A stretch of 27,519 nucleotides of DNA from JANYCG01 sp031431035 (GTDB lineage Bacteria; Pseudomonadota; Gammaproteobacteria; Burkholderiales; Burkholderiaceae_C), in NCBI GenBank assembly GCA_031431035.1, contig JANPCR010000116.1, forward strand, positions 1-27,519, given 5' to 3'. This document shows, piece by piece, positions 22,674 through 27,519 of this stretch (within the stretch, counting starts at the first letter, position 1; the number at the start of each line of letters is the position of its first letter). The notes beneath the pieces are model-generated. The model had not been told where the DNA came from, searched no databases, and worked only from the letters and a program-made list of their open reading frames with translations. Both the position numbers and the translations under genes were made by a program.

Positions 22674-22997
22674 CTAACTTCGGAGCGATTCGATGGGCGG
22701 CATGGGCGCGATCAGCGACACCTGCAAATCATTGTCCCGCGCAAAGTTGATGCAAAAGTCCCATGCCATCACGTTGAATTCGCGCAGCTCCCGGTTCACG
22801 ATCACACACTTCACTTCGCCAAAAGCCGTGGGCACGCACCAAGGTGAGTAGCCCAAATGACTCCCCGGTTGTGGGCCGCCGGGGCGAAACTGACTTAGCA
22901 CGCCGGCCAAGCGCTCGGCCCAGTCACTGGGGCGAAACGGTTTGCCGGCTTTGGTCAACCCCAGTATGAAAACCTCTTTGGCGGCGCTTGTATCCAT
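22674..22997 (-). CDS. DUF3579 domain protein
   Basis: 107 residues, recognised by FRPSDWAERLAGVLSQFRP, HLGYSPWCVPT, VKCVIVNRELREFNVMAWDF and INFARDNDLQV. The family is small, soluble and largely confined to betaproteobacteria, with no known function. ATG 22997 has no clear ribosome site. It is convergent with rpsT across the shared terminator and divergent from argD, a conserved neighbourhood in this order from memory. Confidence 0.85.
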   Translation of the reverse strand: MDTSAAKEVFILGLTKAGKPFRPSDWAERLAGVLSQFRPGGPQPGSHLGYSPWCVPTAFGEVKCVIVNRELREFNVMAWDFCINFARDNDLQVSLIAPMPPIESLRS

Positions 22998-23080
22998 GAA
23001 TCAGTCTAGGTGACAACAAGTTCGCATGTTGCAGTGCACAAGAATTTTAGTTCAAGCGAGGGTGGCCACTGTGCGATAAC

Positions 23081-23117
23081 TTGACATTCGCCGCATCACA
23101 GTCATGTGAAATTGTCA
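23081..23117. promoter_or_regulatory. Nested inverted repeats upstream of argD
   Basis: TCACA-GTCA-TGTGA (23096-23109) sits between TTGACA (23081-23086) and TTGTCA (23112-23117), so the outer hexamers TTGACA and TGTCAA (one base on) are also inverted. It lies about 95-130 bases before ATG 23210. It does not match the E. coli ArgR box. It may be an operator; TTGACA is also a perfect -35 sequence, without a good -10 at 17 bases. Confidence 0.4.
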
Positions 23118-23209
23118 AAAAAAGGCGCTGGCGATACGCCTAGAATTCATCCACCGAGGCCCTGAGCAAAGGGCCGCTTCATTTTTTGTCTGCTCAGGAG
23201 CCAACTTTC

Positions 23210-24475
23210 ATGAACGCAGCCGCCAAACCTCAAGACCTTGTTTCACAGAGCCACATCACCGCCGCCTCGCCCCACGTGATGAACACCTACGGCCGCGTAC
23301 CCATTGCGCTATCGCACGGCCAGGGCTGCCGCGTGTGGGATGTCAATGGCAAATCGTACCTGGACGGCCTGGGTGGCATCGCCGTGAACACTTTGGGCCA
23401 CAACCACCCCAAGCTGGTGCCCGCACTGCAAGACCAGATTGCCAAAATGATTCACAGCAGCAATTATTACCACGTTCCGAATCAGGAAGTGCTGGCCAAA
23501 AAGCTAACGGAGCTGTCTGGCATGAGCAACGTGTTTTTTTGCTGCACCGGGCTTGAAGCCAACGAAGCTGCACTCAAGCTCGCCCGCAAATTTGGGCACG
23601 ACAAAGGTATTGAGCGCCCCGAGATTGTGGTGTATGAAAAGGCCTTTCATGGCCGCAGCATTGCGACGCTCAGCGCCACTGGCAACCCCAAAATTCAAGC
23701 GGGTTTTGGCCCACTGGTGGAGGGCTTCATCCGCGTGCCCATCAACAACATTGCCGAGTTGAAAAAAGCGACCGAAGGCAACAAAAACGTCGTCGCCGTG
23801 TTTTTTGAAGCCATTCAAGGCGAAGGCGGCGTGAACCCTATGCACATGGACTACCTGCTTGACGTGCGCAAGCTGTGCGATGAAAACGATTGGCTTCTGA
23901 TGATTGACGAAGTGCAATGCGGCATGGGGCGCACTGGCAAATGGTTTGCCCACCAATGGGCGGGGATTGTGCCTGATGTGATGCCGCTGGCCAAAGGCTT
24001 GGGTTCTGGCGTACCGATTGGCGCGGTGGTGGCAGGCCCCAAAGCCGCCAACATCTTCGCACCGGGCAACCACGGCACCACCTTTGGTGGCAACCCGCTG
24101 GCCATGCGCGCCGGGGTAGAGACCATTCGCATCATGGAAGAAGAAGGTTTGCTGGCCAACGCCGCCAAAATGGGCACATACCTGAAGGATTCATTGGTCA
24201 AAGCCTTGGCCGCAGAACTCCAATCTGGCGCCGTCAAAGAGATTCGCGGCATGGGCTTGATGTTGGGCATTGAACTGGCCACACCCTGCGCTGCCCTCAC
24301 CGGTCAGTGCGCCGAACATGGCCTTCTGATCAGCGTGACGGCTGATTCCGTGGTGCGTTTGGTGCCGCCATTGATCATCAATGCCGCTGAAATTGACGAG
24401 TTGGTGAGTATTTTGTGCCCCTTGATCAAACAGCATTTGGCCAACGCGGGGGCCACGCCGCCCAAAGCGCCGTGA
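23210..24475 (+). CDS. argD: Acetylornithine aminotransferase
   Basis: 421 residues, class III PLP aminotransferase. It converts N-acetylglutamate semialdehyde to N-acetylornithine in arginine synthesis and often also serves lysine synthesis (succinyl-DAP). Signatures are GIAVNTLGHNHPKLV, SNVFFCCTGLEANEAALKLAR, the cofactor Asp in LLMIDEVQCGMGRTG and the PLP-binding K262 (LAKGLGSGVPIGA). ATG 23210 has CAGGAG 9 bases upstream; a TTG at 23186 would include that site in the gene, so it is rejected. The gene ends in TGA overlapping the argF GTG. Confidence 0.93.
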   Translation: MNAAAKPQDLVSQSHITAASPHVMNTYGRVPIALSHGQGCRVWDVNGKSYLDGLGGIAVNTLGHNHPKLVPALQDQIAKMIHSSNYYHVPNQEVLAKKLTELSGMSNVFFCCTGLEANEAALKLARKFGHDKGIERPEIVVYEKAFHGRSIATLSATGNPKIQAGFGPLVEGFIRVPINNIAELKKATEGNKNVVAVFFEAIQGEGGVNPMHMDYLLDVRKLCDENDWLLMIDEVQCGMGRTGKWFAHQWAGIVPDVMPLAKGLGSGVPIGAVVAGPKAANIFAPGNHGTTFGGNPLAMRAGVETIRIMEEEGLLANAAKMGTYLKDSLVKALAAELQSGAVKEIRGMGLMLGIELATPCAALTGQCAEHGLLISVTADSVVRLVPPLIINAAEIDELVSILCPLIKQHLANAGATPPKAP

Positions 24476-25422
24476 GTGTAGCGACCGCAGCACTGGCAAC
24501 GACCAAAGCCATCCAGCATTACTTGCAATTCAGCGACCTGAACGCCGATGAATACCGCTATTTGTTTGACCGCGCAGCCCTGATCAAAAAGAAGTTCAAG
24601 GCCTACGAAAAACACCATGTGCTTGCAGACCGCACGATAGCGATGATTTTTGAAAAAGCCTCAACCCGCACGCGGGTGAGCTTTGAAGCGGGTATGTACC
24701 AACTGGGCGGCAGTGTGGTGCACCTGACCACGGGTGACAGCCAATTGGGCCGTGCCGAGCCGATTGAAGACGCCGCCAAAGTCATCAGCCGCATGGTCGA
24801 TTTGGTGATGATTCGCACCTTTGAGCAAAGCAAGATTGACGCCTTTGCAGCGCATTCCCGCGTGCCTGTCATCAACGGCCTGACCAACGAATTCCACCCC
24901 TGCCAAATTTTGGCGGATATCTTCACCTACATCGAGCACCGCGGTTCCATCGCGGGTAAAACCGTGGCCTGGGTGGGCGACGGCAACAACATGGCCAACA
25001 CTTGGCTGCAAGCCAGCGAGATTTTGGGGTTCAAAGTGCATGTCAGCACACCGGGCGGCTACGAGGTGGACCAGAGCATCGCCGGCCTTCGATCCAACAG
25101 CAGCTACCAGGTTTTCAAAGACCCAATGCAAGCCTGCGCCGGAGCCGACTTGGTGACCACCGACGTGTGGACCAGCATGGGTTTTGAAGCTGAAAACGAA
25201 GCCCGCAAAAAAGCCTTTGCCGACTGGCGAGTCGATTCAGACATGATGCGCGTCGCCAAGCCAGACGCCCTCTTCATGCACTGCCTCCCCGCACACCGTG
25301 GCGAAGAGGTTGACGCCGACGTGATCGACGGCCCACAGTCCGTCGTGTGGGACGAAGCCGAAAACCGCATGCATGCGCAGAAGGCGCTGATGGAGTACTT
25401 GTTGTTAGGGCGGGTGGGGTGA
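24472..25422 (+). CDS. argF: Ornithine carbamoyltransferase
   Basis: 316 residues. It joins ornithine and carbamoyl phosphate to give citrulline. Signatures are STRTR (64-68, carbamoyl phosphate), HPCQ (142-145) and HCLPAHR (270-276, with the catalytic Cys and ornithine loop). The start GTG 24472 overlaps the argD stop (GTGA), showing translational coupling of two steps of the same pathway. The frame is open 19 codons further up, inside argD, but those residues are unlike the family. Confidence 0.95.
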   Translation: MSVATAALATTKAIQHYLQFSDLNADEYRYLFDRAALIKKKFKAYEKHHVLADRTIAMIFEKASTRTRVSFEAGMYQLGGSVVHLTTGDSQLGRAEPIEDAAKVISRMVDLVMIRTFEQSKIDAFAAHSRVPVINGLTNEFHPCQILADIFTYIEHRGSIAGKTVAWVGDGNNMANTWLQASEILGFKVHVSTPGGYEVDQSIAGLRSNSSYQVFKDPMQACAGADLVTTDVWTSMGFEAENEARKKAFADWRVDSDMMRVAKPDALFMHCLPAHRGEEVDADVIDGPQSVVWDEAENRMHAQKALMEYLLLGRVG

Positions 25423-25475
25423 GGGTTGCGACTCAAGGGCAGCACGGGCTCGCCCTCAAGCGACCTCAATCGACC

Positions 25476-25886
25476 TCAATTACCGGTCGTGGTTTTGGCG
25501 GGTTGAATCAAATCCCACAAGTTCCCGTACAGGTCTTGAAACACTGCCACCGTGCCGTAGCCTTCTGTCCTCGGATCCTGCACGAAGTTAACTCCCCTGC
25601 CGTTGTAAGCGTTGAAGTCTCGCCAGATATCGTCCGTGTACAGAAATAGAAAGACGCGACCGCCAGTTTGGTCGCCAATGCGCGCCCTTTGGCGATCATT
25701 GCTAGCCCGCGCCAACAGGATGCGAGATTCCTTCGCCCCGGGAGGCGCAATCACAACCCAGCGTTTGTCTTGCGCGGGCTGGTAGGTATCTTCAACGAGC
25801 GAAAAACCCAGCTTTTCAGTGTAGAAAGCAATGGCTTCGTCGTAGTCATTCACCACGATGCAGACCAGGGCTAGATGTTGGGGCAT
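25476..25886 (-). CDS. VOC family protein (glyoxalase/dioxygenase fold)
   Basis: 136 residues. The paired beta-alpha-beta-beta-beta units of the vicinal oxygen chelate fold are visible: LALVCIVVNDYDEAIAFYTE then KLGFSLVEDTYQPAQ, and VFLFLYTDDIWRDFNAYN with YGTVAVFQDLYGNLWDLIQP. His4 and a late acidic residue could bind a metal. The family covers glyoxalases, dioxygenases and antibiotic-binding proteins, and the specificity is unknown. It is convergent with argF; no ribosome site is clear before ATG 25886. Confidence 0.85.
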   Translation of the reverse strand: MPQHLALVCIVVNDYDEAIAFYTEKLGFSLVEDTYQPAQDKRWVVIAPPGAKESRILLARASNDRQRARIGDQTGGRVFLFLYTDDIWRDFNAYNGRGVNFVQDPRTEGYGTVAVFQDLYGNLWDLIQPAKTTTGN

Positions 25887-25957
25887 GGATGGTGGCTACG
25901 GGTACGACAGCGACTTCGAAAAATTTTGGCATCGAACCATACAGCTATACAGCCCAC

Positions 25958-26356
25958 CTATTCTGCCTTGCTTCGAGATAAAAAAACCCACGCAAAAAAC
26001 ACCATGAAAACGAAATCGTTTATGCCGTAAATTCCAAAAAATACGCCGGCGAAAACGTCTTTGGAAAAAAGCTGTCCGACACTGTTTGCCGAGTGCCAAA
26101 TCACCCACGCCACGACGTAGACAAGCTTCTCCAATGCGAACGCACCCACCAGCCATTTGATATTTGCACTAACAGCTGCGGCACCCAAGTAGGCCAAGCC
26201 CCATACAGCAATCATAAGAAGCCCAAAGTTCGACATGACGACGGGGTCAGCCATGTTGATGGCAACATTGGTGAACGCCCGCGAAAATAAGAGAACCCCT
26301 CCGATGTTCATCAAACCCGCTGCTATCAGTCCAATTTTTACAACTTTTTTATTCAC
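25958..26356 (-). CDS. Four-span membrane protein of unknown function
   Basis: 132 residues with about four hydrophobic helices (about 6-26, 43-63, 66-88 and 104-127) and a basic start (NKKVVK), so the N-terminus is probably cytoplasmic. I do not recognise the family. The start is GTG 26356 with AGAGGAG about 7 bases upstream; an ATG at 26360 lies closer to that site but reads only Met-Arg-Glu-stop, overlapping the GTG. The gene is more AT-rich than its neighbours, which could mean recent transfer. It is divergent from the TonB-like gene. Confidence 0.7.
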   Translation of the reverse strand: MNKKVVKIGLIAAGLMNIGGVLLFSRAFTNVAINMADPVVMSNFGLLMIAVWGLAYLGAAAVSANIKWLVGAFALEKLVYVVAWVIWHSANSVGQLFSKDVFAGVFFGIYGINDFVFMVFFAWVFLSRSKAE

Positions 26357-26512
26357 GCATTCACTCCTCTAGGTACATCGGTTGTAGCTTTAACCTTGGG
26401 AAGAGTATGCCCACTATGAGCCTCAGATCAATCGTTACAAGTTTTTTACCAAATTTCGTTGGAAATTTCGTGGCAAATCTCGCGGTTGCTGGATGCGACA
26501 ATCTGGCGCTGT

Positions 26513-27190
26513 ATGCGTCTCAGACTCGCTTTGGCCGTCTTCGGCTCTTTGCTGCTTCATGCAATCACGCTGGGGCTGCTGCCTTGGTTGTACCGCGGCA
26601 AGCTGGCTGATGCGCCGTCGCCGCACCAGGCAACCAGTCGATTGCAGGTCCGCGTGCTGCCGCAAGACTTGCTACCAGTCGCCAGCCTTGCTGAACCCAA
26701 ACCCAACTTTAAAGCGCAACCGCAGGCAATGCCAAAACAGAATCAGACCAATCCGTCATTGGCCACAGCTCCCCCCAAGTCCACAATGGCCGCGACCCAA
26801 CTTTTACTGCCAAGCGACCCAATCGGCGAGCAATCCGTTAGCGGCGCAACAACGTTGCGGGCCAATCCATCTACTAGTGAGGCGACCGAATCGCGCGGAG
26901 CCGGCGCACCGTTGAACCTGACCATTCCAGCCACCAAGCTGCCGCCCCGCACGGCTTTGCAAACCCTCATTGAAAAGCAATCCATGCGCCCCGACCCCAT
27001 GGCCAAGACTTTCGAGCGGGTCATGCAACAAACGCCACCTGTCGCGACTGAAGTCACCACCACCCGCGATTCGGCTGGCAACCCTGCCACCAAGGTCAGA
27101 ACGCCTTGGAGCACCTATTGCGTTGGCAGCAACATGGCGCAGGGCGCAACGCTGTATGAACTGAAGTCGTATTCCGGCAATTGCCCCTGA
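26513..27190 (+). CDS. Membrane-anchored periplasmic protein with a TonB-like N-terminus
   Basis: 225 residues. A short basic start (MRLR) is followed by one membrane helix (about 5-26) with S12, H16 and L23, the spacing of the TonB residues S16, H20 and L27 that contact ExbB/ExbD. A long Pro/Gln/Ala/Ser/Thr-rich periplasmic stretch follows (about 45-165), then a more ordered C-terminus ending TPWSTYCVGSNMAQGATLYE and two more segments with a second Cys (C191 region and NCP end), possibly disulfide-bonded. It has no recognisable TonB C-terminal domain. The frame is open to TTG 26459; ATG 26513 fits the helix best, with no strong ribosome site. The function is unknown. Confidence 0.65.
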   Translation: MRLRLALAVFGSLLLHAITLGLLPWLYRGKLADAPSPHQATSRLQVRVLPQDLLPVASLAEPKPNFKAQPQAMPKQNQTNPSLATAPPKSTMAATQLLLPSDPIGEQSVSGATTLRANPSTSEATESRGAGAPLNLTIPATKLPPRTALQTLIEKQSMRPDPMAKTFERVMQQTPPVATEVTTTRDSAGNPATKVRTPWSTYCVGSNMAQGATLYELKSYSGNCP

Positions 27191-27265
27191 CACGGAGCTT
27201 GATAGCGCAGGAAATTTCTCGCCCGTTGGAAATTACCGACACCATAGTTTTTCAGGCGGTGCAAA

Positions 27266-27283
27266 CTTCGCGGCATTGCGAAG
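27266..27283. promoter_or_regulatory. Inverted repeat before kynU
   Basis: CTTCGC and GCGAAG are separated by six bases and end 11 bases before ATG 27295. It could be an operator or an RNA hairpin close to the ribosome site. Tryptophan-breakdown genes in Pseudomonas are controlled by the Lrp-type KynR; a link here is only a guess. Confidence 0.3.
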
Positions 27284-27294
27284 ACTTTACTTTT

Positions 27295-27519
27295 ATGAAA
27301 ACACTATTCGACTGCCAACAACTTGACTCCCAAGACCCTTTGCGCCCCCTGCGCGAGCAATTTAGCCTGCCGCCCGGAATCATTTACCTGGATGGGAATT
27401 CGCTGGGTGTTTTACCCAAAATAGCCGCTGCCCGGGTGGCACAGGTGGTCTCCCAAGAATGGGGCGTTGATTTGATTCGCTCATGGAACAAGGCGGGTTG
27501 GTTTGAGCAACCGCAGCGC
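27295..27519 (+). CDS. kynU: Kynureninase, N-terminal part (cut by the window edge)
   Basis: 75 codons from ATG 27295 to the edge. The N-terminus carries IIYLDGNSLGVLPK and WGVDLIRSWNKAGWFEQPQR, strongly typical of kynureninase, the PLP enzyme that cleaves kynurenine to anthranilate and alanine in tryptophan breakdown. The catalytic Lys would lie beyond the window. In Burkholderiales kynU usually lies with kynA and kynB, expected just to the right. No strong ribosome site is visible. Confidence 0.9.
   Translation, partial: MKTLFDCQQLDSQDPLRPLREQFSLPPGIIYLDGNSLGVLPKIAAARVAQVVSQEWGVDLIRSWNKAGWFEQPQR

Noticed and set aside
22998..23209. An E. coli-type ArgR box before argD
   Set aside because: No match to the TGAAT...ATTCA pattern was seen; only the unrelated nested repeats are present.
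1..27519. CRISPR array, tRNA or rRNA gene, prophage or insertion sequence
   Set aside because: No regularly spaced repeats, no cloverleaf-like sequence and no transposase, integrase or phage protein were seen; the window is mostly housekeeping genes.

Overview
The window looks like chromosomal DNA of a betaproteobacterium of the order Burkholderiales, most likely family Comamonadaceae (Rhodoferax/Polaromonas/Limnohabitans type). I infer this from the moderately high GC, the protein sequences, the gene blocks (dnaX-ybaB-recR; folK-pcnB-HAD-hda-perM divergent from purM; rpsT next to murJ; DUF3579 gene next to argD-argF) and two families of short intergenic repeats. No phage, IS, tRNA, rRNA or CRISPR was found.

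Layout. 1-106: 3' end of a gene with a basic C-terminal tail. 107-432: non-coding, with a palindromic terminator and repeat copy A. 433-1578 (-): lone ABC substrate-binding protein. 1733-4796 (-): recR, ybaB/ebfC and dnaX (DNA repair, nucleoid, clamp loader). 4797-5105: short repeats and the + strand SRP 4.5S RNA gene (ffs). 5106-5285 (-): a 59-residue single-membrane-span protein. 5443-6939 (-): EthA-like Baeyer-Villiger monooxygenase. 7108-10731 (+): ATP-grasp/alpha-E fusion protein directly coupled to a transglutaminase-like protein, a predicted peptide ligase plus peptidase pair. 10798-11256 (+): RidA-family protein. 11282-15936 (-): folK, pcnB, HAD phosphatase, hda and a PerM/AI-2E transporter, read perM to folK. 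16046-17161 (+): purM. 17162-17559: non-coding, with the same palindrome as at 142, repeat copy B and several inverted repeats. 17560-19399 (+): isochorismatase-like hydrolase, DUF1272 protein and DJ-1/AraC regulator, tightly packed. 19391-19526: repeat copy C and a hairpin between convergent genes. 19527-20378 (-): SirB1-like protein. 20420-21985 (-): murJ. 22167-22487 (+): rpsT with promoter and terminator. 22674-22997 (-): DUF3579 protein. 23210-25422 (+): argD and argF, overlapping by GTGA. 25476-25886 (-): VOC protein. 25958-26356 (-): four-span membrane protein. 26513-27190 (+): TonB-like anchored protein. 27295 to the end (+): 5' part of kynU.

How the genes work together. The left and middle blocks hold replication and repair (dnaX, recR, hda), RNA turnover (pcnB), folate and purine synthesis (folK, purM) and cell-wall lipid II export (murJ). 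The argD-argF pair covers two steps of arginine synthesis. The most notable points are: a nine-A tract in dnaX followed at once by stops in both other frames, which probably makes the short gamma subunit; a three-copy, roughly 56-bp intergenic element whose terminal hairpin is kept although its sequence varies; the ATP-grasp/alpha-E plus transglutaminase pair with an odd Gln/Ser tail; TTG starts on three of five genes in the perM-folK unit; and an overlooked small membrane protein beside ffs.
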